From positions 186,001 through 250,000 of the forward strand of contig NZ_JHET01000003.1 in the NCBI RefSeq assembly GCF_000685355.1: 64,000 nucleotides of DNA, written 5' to 3'. The notes under the pieces were generated by a model. That model had not been told where the DNA came from. It ran no database searches and worked only from the letters and a program-made list of their open reading frames with translations. Position 1 is the first letter of the stretch. The number at the start of each line of letters is the position of its first letter. The position numbers were made by a program, and so were the translations under genes. Shown here in pieces: positions 36,370 through 45,512 of the stretch. The stretch is from Microbacterium sp. CH12i (lineage in GTDB: Bacteria; Actinomycetota; Actinomycetes; Actinomycetales; Microbacteriaceae).

Positions 36370-38439
36370 ATGAGCATGGGTGGTGGCGGCGGTGGACGCG
36401 GTGGTGGCGGTGGCGGCGGTTTTCGGGGTGTCGATGAGGCAGCGCAGAAGAAGCTGAACGCACAGGCCCCGAAAATCACCGGACTCGGATCGCGTGTCGT
36501 CGGGCTGTTTCGTCCTTATGTCAAACGCATCGTGCTCACCGGCATCCTTGTGGTTGTCGGCGCCGCGATCGCGGTCATCCCGCCGCTGATCGTCCAGCGG
36601 ATCTTCGACGATGCGCTGTTCCCGGTTGACGGCGGCAGTCCCGAGATTGGTCTGCTGATCCGCCTCGTGCTCACGATGGTCGGACTTTTCCTGTTTTCTG
36701 CCGTGCTCGGCGTAGGCCAGACCTGGTTGACCTCCACGGTCGGCAATAGCGTCACCGGCGACCTGCGCGTGCGTCTTTTTGAACACCTGCAGGCGATGGA
36801 GCTGGGCTTCTTCACCCGCACCAAGACCGGTGTCATCCAGTCTCGACTGCAGAACGATGTCGGCGGCGTCTCTGGCGTGCTCACGAACACCGTCACCAGC
36901 ATCCTGGGCAACGTCGTCACCGTCATCGCATCGCTTGTCGCGATGATTCTGATCGACTGGCGGCTGACGATCATCGCCGTCGTGCTGATGCCGTTCCTCA
37001 TCATCGTCCAGCGCCGCGTCGGCCAGGTGCGAGCGCGGATTGCTGGCGAGACACAGGAGTCGCTTTCAGAGCTGACCTCGATCACCCAGGAGACGCTGAG
37101 CGTCTCGGGAATGCTCCTTTCGAAATCCTTCAACCGTCAGCGCGCCGAGTCGCAGCGCTACCAGGCTGAGAACCAGAACCAGGTGAAGCTGCAGGTGCGG
37201 CGGGCCATGAGCGGCCAGGGCTTCTTCGCGGTTGTTCAGGTGCTGATGGCGTCAGTGCCCGCCGTGATCTACCTCGTCTCTGGTTATCTGATCGCCGGGG
37301 GTGCCGGAGCGATCACCGCCGGGACTGTCGTCGCGTTCACGACCGTGCAGGCCCGACTGCTGCAGCCACTCATGGGGCTGATGCGCGTCTCGCTCGACCT
37401 GCAGACCTCGTCTGCGCTGTTTGCCCGCATCTTCGAGTACCTCGACCTCGTTCCTGAGATCGAGGATGCTCCGGGAGCGACATCCGTCGTTGAGGCGCCC
37501 GGGCCGCTCGGACGCATTGAATTCGATCGGGTTGTGTTTCGGTATCCGGATGCCGCGGCGGATTCCCGTCCGACTCTTCAGGGCGTCTCGTTCGTGGCAA
37601 ATCCCGGCCAGCACGTTGCTTTCGTCGGACCGTCTGGTGCGGGTAAAACGACGATCTTGTACCTCGCGCCGCGCCTGTACGAAGCGCACGGGGGAGCGGT
37701 CCTGTTCGCCGGCGCCGATGTGCGCACCCTGACGCAAGAATCGATCATCGACAACGTCGGCATCGTGTCGCAGGAGACCTACCTCTTCCACGCCACGATT
37801 CGCGAGAACCTGATGTACGCGAAACCCGACGCTTCAGAAGAGGAGCTGATTGCCGCGTGCGTGGCAGCGAACATCCACCACATCATCGCTGGCTTCGAGC
37901 ACGGTTATGACACCGTGGTTGGCGAGCGCGGATACCGACTTTCTGGTGGGGAGAAGCAGCGCATCGCGATCGCGCGGGTGCTGCTGAAGGATCCGCCAGT
38001 GCTGCTGCTCGACGAGGCAACCTCGGCACTCGACACAGTGTCAGAGAGGGTCGTTCAAGAGGCCCTCGATGAGGCTGCGAAGGGCCGGACGACGATCTCG
38101 ATCGCGCATCGCCTGTCGACGGTGATGGGAGCCGACGTCATTCACGTTCTCGAGGCGGGGCAGATCGTCGAGTCCGGCACGCACAGCGAGTTGCTCGCGC
38201 ACGGTGGCCTGTACGCCGAGCTCGCGGCACAGCAGGTCGCGGCATCCCGCGTGCTTGAGGTCGAAACGGTCATCGAAGGCGCAGTTTCCGGCGGCATCGC
38301 TGCGGCGTTCGCGAATCGGCGTGCAGATCGTGCGCCGGAAGGTTCCGTCGCCGAGGACGCCGTTGATGCACTCACTGCTCCGGTGCCGCTGCTCGATGGC
38401 CCCGGTCCGGGTCCTCGAGGCTATCCCGACGAGGGGTGA
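36370..38439 (+). CDS. ABC exporter, fused permease and ATPase
   Basis: This 689-residue half transporter starts with a Gly-rich stretch (residues 3-20, mostly Gly). It then has six membrane helices (about residues 45-330) and an ATPase domain with Walker A GPSGAGKTTILYLAP, Q-loop, signature LSGGEKQRIAIARVLL, Walker B VLLLDEATS and H-loop SIAHRLSTV. The C-terminal extension after about residue 620 is Ala/Glu-rich. The ATG is six bases after TAGGCT (leaderless type). It may export lipid or drug as a homodimer. Confidence 0.92.
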   Translation: MSMGGGGGGRGGGGGGGFRGVDEAAQKKLNAQAPKITGLGSRVVGLFRPYVKRIVLTGILVVVGAAIAVIPPLIVQRIFDDALFPVDGGSPEIGLLIRLVLTMVGLFLFSAVLGVGQTWLTSTVGNSVTGDLRVRLFEHLQAMELGFFTRTKTGVIQSRLQNDVGGVSGVLTNTVTSILGNVVTVIASLVAMILIDWRLTIIAVVLMPFLIIVQRRVGQVRARIAGETQESLSELTSITQETLSVSGMLLSKSFNRQRAESQRYQAENQNQVKLQVRRAMSGQGFFAVVQVLMASVPAVIYLVSGYLIAGGAGAITAGTVVAFTTVQARLLQPLMGLMRVSLDLQTSSALFARIFEYLDLVPEIEDAPGATSVVEAPGPLGRIEFDRVVFRYPDAAADSRPTLQGVSFVANPGQHVAFVGPSGAGKTTILYLAPRLYEAHGGAVLFAGADVRTLTQESIIDNVGIVSQETYLFHATIRENLMYAKPDASEEELIAACVAANIHHIIAGFEHGYDTVVGERGYRLSGGEKQRIAIARVLLKDPPVLLLDEATSALDTVSERVVQEALDEAAKGRTTISIAHRLSTVMGADVIHVLEAGQIVESGTHSELLAHGGLYAELAAQQVAASRVLEVETVIEGAVSGGIAAAFANRRADRAPEGSVAEDAVDALTAPVPLLDGPGPGPRGYPDEG

Positions 38440-38463
38440 GAGACGGTCAGTGAGCGATCGCCC

Positions 38464-39424
38464 TCACCAGGCGAGAGCGACGGCGATGTTCGGATCGGGG
38501 TGGGCCTCGGCGAACTCGGGTAGCGCGCGCAGCCCTTCGACGAAGGCGTCGACCTCGGCGGCGTATGCAGGGTCCGCATGGGTACTGACGATCTCGTGCA
38601 GCGGCGGCAGATCCATGGCCAGGATGAGTTCGACTCGCGCGGCCACCGCGTCGGTTGCACCGGCTTCGCGCAGCACGCGGATGCCGCCACGAAGGGCGCC
38701 AAGATAATCACGCAGCACCGACAGCTGTGCCTTGCCCTGCGTGATGGAGGTACCGTCGGCACGCAGCCGCCACTGCACGACGACGTCCGGGATGACGTCG
38801 AAGGATGCGGCCCGTGTGTACATCTGCTGCGCCACGATCTGATCTTCGTAGGCGACGCCTCCGGGAATCGCAGGTCGCGCCAGAAGTCTGTCCGGCTGAT
38901 CTTTGACCAGGCGACGATGTTCGCTGACGCCCGGGGGTGCTCGGCGATTGTCGTGCGCAGACGCTGCGGATCAGTCGCCGCGGCCGTCCACGGCTGAACT
39001 CTTCCGGCAACGTAGGACCCATCCTGCAACCGAGAGCGGACGTATGCGCCGGCGACGAAGTCGCTGCCGGTCTCGGCGAGGGTGCCGGTCAGTCGAGCGA
39101 GTGCGGTGGGGGTGAGCTCGTCGTCGGAGTCGAGGAACCCGAGCAGGGGAGTGTCGACGAGTTCGAGGCCGATGTTGCGTGCGGCGCCGAGGCCGCGGGA
39201 AGCCTCGTGGCGGAGCACTGTGAACCGCGGGTCGATGCCGCGGCATCCGCGAAGACGTCGCCAGTGGCATCCGTCGACCCGTCATCGATGAGGATGGCGC
39301 GCCAGCGAGTTTCGGTCTGCACCTGGAGGGAGGCGATCGCGGCCGGGGCGAACGCCGCAATGTCGCGGCCGGGGACAATCATCGTCACGATCGGGGCGGA
39401 TCCGGTCGGATCAGAGGCGGTCAC
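38464..39424 (-). CDS. family 2 glycosyltransferase (two frameshifts in this sequence)
   Basis: Three frames make one protein. IVTMIVPGRDIAAFAPAAIA to ILIDDGSTDATGDVFADAA is the GT-A nucleotide-binding start. DPRFTVLRHEASRGLGAARN to LLGFLDSDDELTP contains the DxD motif. AYEDQIVAQQMYTRAASFDV to the C-terminal helical end follows. Single missing bases near 39237 and 38865 explain both breaks, giving about 320 residues. It probably transfers a sugar to cell-wall or surface polymer. The GTG start is at 39424. Confidence 0.78.
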
Positions 39425-39447
39425 CAGCCGAGTCTAAGGTCCTGGCC

Positions 39448-39545
39448 GTTCACAACTCCTCCAAAAACGGTGCCAGCGCGGGAGGTAGTGCCGCAACGGC
39501 GCGGAACTGGAGCGTCCCACTGATGAATCTGGAGGAGTTATGAAC
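39448..39545. repeat. palindromic element C (CAACTCCTCCA family)
   Basis: The 98-bp element has 16-base arms (GTTCACAACTCCTCCA and its complement, one mismatch) around a GC-rich centre. Its reverse complement is a clear match to element D at both ends. The nifS stop codon (39538-39540) lies inside the outer arm. Confidence 0.8.
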
Positions 39546-40679
39546 CAGAACCGACAGCATCGACTGCAGCAGCGACGAGCGCAGCGAGTTGTTCGGGCGC
39601 TTGTTCGACCAGCGGCGTGCGACCGAACGTGAAACGCACCGACGTCTGGGCGACCTCCGGCGCGATGCCGCAGGCCAGCAGCACGTGCGAGGCTCGCCGC
39701 TGCCCGCGGCGCACGCCGATCCGCTCGACGAGATCACGCCTCGTCGCTCGAGCTCCAGCAGCACAGCTTCGCCGCTCGTGCCGGCGAACGTGAAGCTCGC
39801 AGTACCGGGAAGGCGACGCACCGCGTCGCCGGTCAGCGCAGCCTGCGGTACTGCGGTGAGCACTCCGGAGATGAACCTCGCCGTCAGCTCCTCGACGCGC
39901 GCAGCAACGGCATCCCGCTCAGCCTCAGCCAGTTCCAAGGCGACCGTGAGCCCCACGGCCCCTGCGACATTCTCGGTGCCGGAGCGGCGCCCGCGCTCCT
40001 GCCCACCGCCGTGCAACAGCGGTTCCAGCGGCACACGGCCCCGCACAGCCAGCGCACCGATGCCCTTGGGCGCTCCGAGCTTGTGGCCCGCGATCGACAC
40101 GGCATCAGCGCCGAGCCCTGCGAGCTCCAGCCAACCGGCCGACTGCACCGCATCGAGGTGCAGCGGAACGCCGGCGGCTTTTGTCACCGCGGCGAGGGTC
40201 GCGGCATCCTGCACCGTGCCGATCTCATTGTTCGCGTGTCCGAGCGAGACCAGGGCGGTGTTCTCGCGTAACGCGTCGGCGAGAGCATCAGCGCTCACAC
40301 GCCCGGCAGAATCGACCGGCACCCGTGTCACTTCGACGCCGTGAAAGCGCTGCAGATACTCTGCAGATTCAAGGATCGACTCGTGCTCGATCGGCGTCGT
40401 AATCAGGTGTGTGCGTCCGCGATCGAGCGCAGCGAGCACGATCCCCTTGACCGCGAGGTTGTTCGCCTCGGTGCCACCCGCTGTAAAGATCACGTCTCCG
40501 GTACGCATTTCCAGCACCCGAGCGACCCGCGCTCGTGCATCCTCCAGCGCGCTCGCCGCAGCCTCACCCGCGGTGTGATGGCTCGATGGGTTGCCGAAGA
40601 CGCCGGTGAGGTACGGCTGCATCGCGTTGAGCACTTCCGGACGCACCGGAGACGTCGCCGCGTGATCGAGGTAGAGCAT
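39538..40679 (-). CDS. nifS: cysteine desulfurase (frameshifted in this sequence)
   Basis: This PLP enzyme mobilises sulfur from cysteine; encoded behind nadC, it probably builds the 4Fe-4S cluster of NadA. YLDHAATSPVRPEV, GTEANNLAVKG, the PLP lysine in SIAGHKLGAPKG and the catalytic Cys in SSGSACAAGS are visible. One missing base near 39690 breaks the frame; the other frame continues SHVLLACGIAPEVAQTSVRF and ends VDAVGSGS at a TAA in element C. The corrected length is about 380 residues. Confidence 0.85.
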
Positions 40680-40695
40680 TATTGATCGTCTTGCA

Positions 40696-41547
40696 TCAGT
40701 CGATCCGCACGTCGAGTCCGAGGTCGAGCGCGCGTGCGGAATGCGTGAGCGCTCCGACCGAGATGACGTCGACTCCGGTCTCGGCGATGGCGCGCACCGT
40801 GTCGAGATTCACGCCGCCGGATGCTTCGACCGTCGCGCGATCGCCGATCAGAGCGACGCCCGCCCGCAGGTCTTCGAGGGAGAAATTGTCGAGCAGAACG
40901 GTGTGGGCGCCGCCGGCGAGCACCGCTTCGATCTGATCGAGTCGGTCGACCTCGACGACGACGTGCGTGGTGTGCGGCAGACGAGACAGCGCCTCCCGCA
41001 GGGCCGTGGCGAGATCAGCTCCGGATCGCTGCAGCACGGCGAGGTGGTTGTCTTTGGCCATTACGGCATCCGACAGCGAATGCCGGTGGTTGCTGCCGCC
41101 CCCGGAGACCACCGCGTGCCGCTCGAAGGCACGCAGCCCCGGCGTTGTCTTGCGAGTGTCGGCGATGCGTGTGTCGGTGTCGTGGATCGCGCTGACGTAC
41201 TGGGCAGTGAGCGTCGCGATGCCGCTCATCCGCTGCGTGAAGTTGAGCGCGACACGCTCGGCGGTGAGGATGCTGCGAGCCGATCCCGACACCGAAGCAA
41301 GCACGTCGCCCGGCGCGAACTCGTCGCCGTCACCGACGTGCATATCCACCGTGAGCGTCGGGTCGGTGAGTGAGAACGCGGCAGCGAAGACGTCGCCGCC
41401 ACTGAAGACCCCGCGCTCACGCGCCACGAGGTCAGCCGTCGCAGTGGCATGTGCGGGCAGCAGCGTGCTGCTGGTGAGGTCGCCCCAGGGGGCATCCTCT
41501 TCGAGGGCTGCGCCGACGACGCGGGTGAGGGTGGCGGTAGTGAGCAT
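40696..41547 (-). CDS. nadC: nicotinate-nucleotide pyrophosphorylase (carboxylating)
   Basis: NadC converts quinolinate and PRPP to nicotinate mononucleotide. The 283-residue protein has EDAPWGDLTSSTLL, the RMSGIATLTAQYV helix, RKTTPGLRAFERHAVVSGGGSNHRHSLSDAVMAKDNH and a C-terminal TIM-like barrel with EASGGVNLDTVRAIAETGVDVISVGALTHS. Its ATG overlaps the nadB stop, in the order nadA-nadB-nadC-nifS. Confidence 0.97.
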   Translation of the reverse strand: MLTTATLTRVVGAALEEDAPWGDLTSSTLLPAHATATADLVARERGVFSGGDVFAAAFSLTDPTLTVDMHVGDGDEFAPGDVLASVSGSARSILTAERVALNFTQRMSGIATLTAQYVSAIHDTDTRIADTRKTTPGLRAFERHAVVSGGGSNHRHSLSDAVMAKDNHLAVLQRSGADLATALREALSRLPHTTHVVVEVDRLDQIEAVLAGGAHTVLLDNFSLEDLRAGVALIGDRATVEASGGVNLDTVRAIAETGVDVISVGALTHSARALDLGLDVRID

Positions 41548-43049
41548 CAGGCTCCGATCAGGGCAGGTTCATGAGCGATGTGGTGAGCGCCGACGGATTC
41601 GGCGCGGGCGAGGGCTGCGGATGCCATCGCCTCTGCGAGCTGCAGGAGACTCGCGTCTTCGTGCTCGGCACGGGTGCGGGGGGTAGCGATGGGGGCTGGC
41701 GCTGCGGCCCACGAACGAATCGAGTCGAGCGCTTCGACGAGGCCGCCTTCGGTGCGAAGCAACCCAACGTTGTCCCACATGAGCTGCTGGAGGCCGCTGC
41801 GGTCGTGGGGCACTTTCGAATCGCGCAAGTTGTGCCATTCGCCCCTCGGATGCAGCAACTTGCGCGATTCGAACGGAGAGGTGACAGCGGCTGCGGCACG
41901 CGCGGCGAACACCGCACCCTCGAGCAGCGAGTTGGATGCCAGACGGTTCGCGCCGTGCACGCCGGTGCGGGCGACCTCGCCGACTGCAAAAAGTCCGGGA
42001 ATGGACGTGCGACCGTCGAGGTCTGTGATGATTCCACCCATTAGATAGTGCGCAGCGGGCGTGACGGGGATCGGCTCGCGCGCCCAGTCGAAGCCACGCT
42101 CGCGCGTGACCCGGTCGATCGTGGGGAACCGCTCGGCCAACCGCGAGGCGCCGAGCATCGTGGCATCCAGCAGCACGGGCCGGCCCTGCGCCGCAGCCTG
42201 GCGGGCGATCGCACGCGAGACCACATCGCGCGGGGCAAGTTCTCCGTCGGGGTGGCTGTCGAACGCGAACCGCCGACCCTCGTCATTGAGCAGTGTCGCG
42301 CCCTCACCACGCACAGCCTCGGAGATGAGGAATGCGGCCCCCGCGGCGAGCACCGTCGGGTGAAACTGCATGAACTCCAGGTCGGTGACGGCGACGCCAG
42401 CACGCATCGCTGCGGCGATGCCGTCGCCCGTCACACCGAGCGGGTTCGTCGTGTGAGCGAACAGTTGACCGGCGCCGCCAGTAGCCAGAATCACCGCATC
42501 CGCTTCGAGATCGACGGATGCTTCGCCGCACAGCATCCGGACGCCGCGCACTGCGCGCTTCCCGGTGAGTTCGTCGTCGTCGACGATCAGGTCGGCCAAA
42601 AACGCGTGCTCAATGACATGGATCGGACATGACGACAGCTGCGCGATCAACGCGCTCGAGATCGCAGCTCCGGTTGCATCGCCGCCCGCATGAACGATTC
42701 GGGCGTGACTGTGGGCGGCCTCGCGGCCGAGCAGCAACGTGCCATCGGGAGCGCGATCGAACGCCACACCGCGCGCGATCAACTCGGCGATCCTTTCGGC
42801 GCCTTCGCTGACGAGCACGTTCACGGCTGAGGGGTCAGAGAGGCCGGCGCCCGCTGAGAGCGTGTCGGCAGCGTGAGCCTCGGGCGAGTCACCGGAACCG
42901 TAAATTCCCGCGACGCCGCCCTGCGCGAGCGGCGTGGAGCCGCCTCCGAGCGCACCTTTGGTGAGGAGCGTCACCGTGTGACCGGCTTCGGCGGTATGCA
43001 GGGCCGCGACGAGTCCGGCGATGCCGGAGCCGACGACGATGACGTTCAT
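41547..43049 (-). CDS. nadB: L-aspartate oxidase
   Basis: NadB oxidises aspartate to iminoaspartate for NadA. The 500-residue flavoprotein begins with the FAD dinucleotide-binding motif VVGSGIAGLVAALHTAEAG. It contains LAQGGVAGIYG, the capping domain, HPTVLAAGAAFLISEAVRGEGA and AHYLMGGIITDLDGRTSIPGLFAVGE. Palindromic element H is inserted in frame at about residues 392-411, just after the FAD domain and before the C-terminal helical part (LQQLMWDNVGLLR). The site is a linker, so function is probably kept. It overlaps nadA by four bases. Confidence 0.96.
   Translation of the reverse strand: MNVIVVGSGIAGLVAALHTAEAGHTVTLLTKGALGGGSTPLAQGGVAGIYGSGDSPEAHAADTLSAGAGLSDPSAVNVLVSEGAERIAELIARGVAFDRAPDGTLLLGREAAHSHARIVHAGGDATGAAISSALIAQLSSCPIHVIEHAFLADLIVDDDELTGKRAVRGVRMLCGEASVDLEADAVILATGGAGQLFAHTTNPLGVTGDGIAAAMRAGVAVTDLEFMQFHPTVLAAGAAFLISEAVRGEGATLLNDEGRRFAFDSHPDGELAPRDVVSRAIARQAAAQGRPVLLDATMLGASRLAERFPTIDRVTRERGFDWAREPIPVTPAAHYLMGGIITDLDGRTSIPGLFAVGEVARTGVHGANRLASNSLLEGAVFAARAAAAVTSPFESRKLLHPRGEWHNLRDSKVPHDRSGLQQLMWDNVGLLRTEGGLVEALDSIRSWAAAPAPIATPRTRAEHEDASLLQLAEAMASAALARAESVGAHHIAHEPALIGA
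41815..41873. repeat. palindromic element H (TTCGAATCGC family), inside nadB
   Basis: Perfect 18-base arms (TTCGAATCGCGCAAGTTG and its complement) flank a 23-base centre. On the minus strand it aligns along its whole length with element G (59406-59463), with one compensating base-pair change in the stem. It encodes about 20 residues in frame. Confidence 0.85.
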
Positions 43050-44353
43050 GCGCGGGGCTTTGCGGCCAGCATCCGCTCGAGAGCGATGCGAGCGGGATCA
43101 GCGACGTCGGAGGCTACCTGGATGCGGTTCGGCGTGCGCCCGGCGACGAGCTCTTCCAGCACCCAAGCGAGGTAGCCGGGGTGGATGCGATACATCGTCG
43201 AGCACGGGCAGACGACCGGATCGAGGCAGAAGATCTCGTGCTGCGGATACTGCGCGGCGAGCCTGCGCACGAGGTTGATCTCGGTGCCGATCGCGAAGGT
43301 CGACGGCTCCGTGGCGGCATCGATCGCGCGGCGGATGTAGTCGGTCGAGCCTGCTTCGTCAGCGGCATCCACGACCTCCATCGGGCACTCCGGGTGCACG
43401 ATGACGCGCACGCCAGGGTGATCGACGCGGGCCTGATCGATCTGCGCGACGGTGAACCGGCGATGCACCGAGCAGAACCCGTGCCAAAGGATGACTCGTG
43501 AATCGACCAGTTGCTCAGCCGAAGAACCGCCAAATGGGCGACGCGGGTTCCACATCGGCATCTGCTCCAGTGGCACACCCATCGCCTTGGCGGTGTTGCG
43601 GCCGAGGTGCTGATCGGGGAAGAACAGCACACGCTGGCCGCGCTCGAAGGCCCATTCCAGCACGGTCTCGGCGTTCGAGGACGTGCAGACGATTCCGCCG
43701 TGGCGTCCGACGAATCCCTTGATCGCGGCAGAGGAGTTCATGTAGGTCACCGGGATGACGGGCACCCGGCCGCTCGCGTCGACGGCGTCGAGCGGACCGA
43801 GTACATCGGCCAGCTGCTCCCAGCAGTCTTCGACCTGGTCAATGTCTGCCATGTCAGCCATCGAGCATCCGGCAGCGAGGTTCGGCAGGATTACGGCCTG
43901 GTCTGGCCCGGAGAGCAGATCAGCGGTTTCGGCCATGAAGTGCACGCCGCAGAAGACGATCGCCTCGGCATTGGGGTTCTCGAGAGCGGCGTTCGCCAGC
44001 TGGAACGAGTCTCCGACGTAATCCGCGTGCTGAATGACCTCCTCGCGCTGGTAGAAGTGGCCGAGGATGACCGCGCGGTCTCCCAGAGTTGCTTTCGCGG
44101 CGCGAATGCGAGCGTCGAGATCTTCCTCGCTCGCCTCGCGGTACGCGGCAGGCAGTTCCCCCTGGCGCGGCGACCCGGTCGGGATGACGTCGCCCATCGA
44201 AGAGCCGGGACCGTAGCCAGGCCGAGAATCAAAATCCCACGGGCCCACGGCCAGATCGGTGCTGCAGGTCGCATCCGTCGACGCACCGGTGACGATGGTT
44301 TGGATCAGATGATCGACGGAGGCGTCGACAGGGGGCAGCTGCTGAAGGGTCAT
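43046..44353 (-). CDS. nadA: quinolinate synthase A
   Basis: NadA condenses iminoaspartate and dihydroxyacetone phosphate to quinolinate, using a 4Fe-4S cluster. The 435-residue protein has VIFCGVHFMAETADLL-type segments (here IVFCGVHFMAETADLLS), GCSMADM, VCTSSNAETVL and CLDPVVCPCSTMYRIHP, which together provide the cluster cysteines. It has the long N-terminal extension typical of actinobacterial NadA. The start overlaps the nrtR stop as ATGA. Confidence 0.96.
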   Translation of the reverse strand: MTLQQLPPVDASVDHLIQTIVTGASTDATCSTDLAVGPWDFDSRPGYGPGSSMGDVIPTGSPRQGELPAAYREASEEDLDARIRAAKATLGDRAVILGHFYQREEVIQHADYVGDSFQLANAALENPNAEAIVFCGVHFMAETADLLSGPDQAVILPNLAAGCSMADMADIDQVEDCWEQLADVLGPLDAVDASGRVPVIPVTYMNSSAAIKGFVGRHGGIVCTSSNAETVLEWAFERGQRVLFFPDQHLGRNTAKAMGVPLEQMPMWNPRRPFGGSSAEQLVDSRVILWHGFCSVHRRFTVAQIDQARVDHPGVRVIVHPECPMEVVDAADEAGSTDYIRRAIDAATEPSTFAIGTEINLVRRLAAQYPQHEIFCLDPVVCPCSTMYRIHPGYLAWVLEELVAGRTPNRIQVASDVADPARIALERMLAAKPRA

Positions 44354-45078
44354 CGGGTCCTCTTTTCATCCACGGCGAGCGGGCCACGGTCGGCGAGCTC
44401 GACGGCGTTGTTGTATCGGTACAGGCGGGCGGGACGGTGACTGCCGGTGCGGAACTCGTCGGTCGGCAGCAGCGTGGCGGAAGTTTCGACCTGGCGGCGG
44501 AAGTTGGCCGGATCCAACCGTTTGCCGAGGATCGCCTCATAGGCCTCGCGGAGATCAGCCAACGTGAAGGTCGGGGGCAGGAATCCGTGTGCGACTCGGC
44601 TATAGCCGACCTTGTTGCGCAGACGCCAGAGTGCATAGTCGATGATCTGGTTGTGATCGAAGGCGAGTGCGGGGAGAGTTGCGGCATCGAACCACTGCAC
44701 GTTCTCGGGCGCCAGACCGGATGCCACATGCGCCGCGCTTTGCGCGTCGACTTCGTCTGAGCGCACCAGCGCCCAGTAAACGATGGAGATGACGCGGCCT
44801 GGGGAACGGTCGACGGCCCCGAAGGCATATAGCTGCTCGAGATAGCTGGGGGAGAGGCCGGTGGTTTCGTGCAGGGTGCGGGCCGCGGCATCCTCAAGAT
44901 TCTCGTCGGGTTCGAGCCAGCCGCCAGGAAGAGCCCAATCACCCTGGTGCGGATCGCGCGTGCGCAGCACCATCGGCAGCGCGAGCGAGGGCAGCTCTTC
45001 GACGGGCGCGCGCCGCAGCGTCAGGATCACTGTCGACACCGCGACGCGAATATCAGACTCCCGGGTTCTGGTCATCAT
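44350..45078 (-). CDS. nrtR: NrtR-type NUDIX transcriptional regulator of NAD biosynthesis
   Basis: The 242-residue protein has an N-terminal NUDIX-fold domain and a C-terminal winged helix (FTLADLREAYEAILGKRLDPANFRRQVE). In the NUDIX box GGWLEPDENLEDAAARTLHETTGL, two acidic residues of the catalytic core are replaced by Thr. This argues for an ADP-ribose-sensing regulator rather than a hydrolase, as in NrtR. The ATG at 45078 follows GGAGG. It leads the nad operon, which it probably represses. Confidence 0.88.
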   Translation of the reverse strand: MMTRTRESDIRVAVSTVILTLRRAPVEELPSLALPMVLRTRDPHQGDWALPGGWLEPDENLEDAAARTLHETTGLSPSYLEQLYAFGAVDRSPGRVISIVYWALVRSDEVDAQSAAHVASGLAPENVQWFDAATLPALAFDHNQIIDYALWRLRNKVGYSRVAHGFLPPTFTLADLREAYEAILGKRLDPANFRRQVETSATLLPTDEFRTGSHRPARLYRYNNAVELADRGPLAVDEKRTR

Positions 45079-45106
45079 GACTTTAACCTCCGGAATTGAT
45101 CTTAGT

Positions 45107-45117
45107 GTCAGAGTGAC
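45107..45117 (-). promoter_or_regulatory. possible NrtR operator GTCA-GAG-TGAC
   Basis: A short inverted repeat lies about 30 bases upstream of the nrtR start, where autoregulation would act. The site is short and I cannot confirm that it matches the NrtR consensus of this lineage. Confidence 0.3.
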
Positions 45118-45152
45118 CCGAAGCGCAATTTCGCGTCGTAACACTTGATCAC

Positions 45153-45241
45153 GCGTTCGCAACTCCTCCAAAGTTCGCGCGCGCGAATGCAAAACGGCTC
45201 GGTTGTAGCGAACGGGACCAAATTGGAGGAGTTGTGAACGC
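45153..45241. repeat. palindromic element D (CAACTCCTCCA family)
   Basis: The 89-bp element has 18-base arms (GCGTTCGCAACTCCTCCA and its complement, one mismatch). It holds an inner GTTCGC/GCGAAC stem and a TTCGCGCGCGCGAA palindrome. It matches the reverse complement of element C at both ends. It lies between the divergent nrtR gene and the gcv riboswitch; a possible -10 (TAAGCT) for the gcv operon starts at its right edge. Confidence 0.8.
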
Positions 45242-45283
45242 TAAGCTGGTGCGAACAACTGAAGACAGGCCCCACGACCCGTG

Positions 45284-45455
45284 CGGGAGAGCTCCGGTGA
45301 ATGCAGCCGGGCACCGAAGGAGCAAGCCTCCCCGTCAATCTCTCAGGTACCGCGTACCGCGCAGGTCAGGCCACTCTGGAAAGTGATGCGTGCATCCGCC
45401 GACGGTGAAAGCCCCCAATCTGGGGCGAAACTCTCAGGCCCATGACAGAGGGGGA
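45284..45455 (+). promoter_or_regulatory. tandem glycine riboswitch
   Basis: Two glycine aptamers lie in a row 5' of gcvT. The first has CGGGAGAGCTCC, CACCGAAGGAGCAAGCC and AATCTCTCAGGTAC. The second has ACTCTGGAAAGTG, CGCCGACGGTGAAAGC, GAAACTCTCAGGCCC and ATGACAGAGGGGGAG. These are the conserved parts of the family, and the arrangement is the classical cooperative one. It should turn the glycine cleavage operon on when glycine is high. About 57 bases separate it from the gcvT ATG. Confidence 0.95.
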
Positions 45456-45512
45456 GTTCTCGGATACCGTGCATTCCGTACGGCATCCTTCCGATCGACA
45501 CGGGAGAACTCC

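Noticed and set aside
36370-36430. The Gly-rich N-terminus of the ABC exporter as a wrong start
   Set aside because: The -10-like TAGGCT sits six bases before this ATG, so I keep it even though the glycine run is low complexity.
44350-45078. Calling this gene a NUDIX hydrolase
   Set aside because: The catalytic NUDIX box has lost acidic residues, a winged helix follows, and the gene leads the nad operon, so a regulator is more likely.
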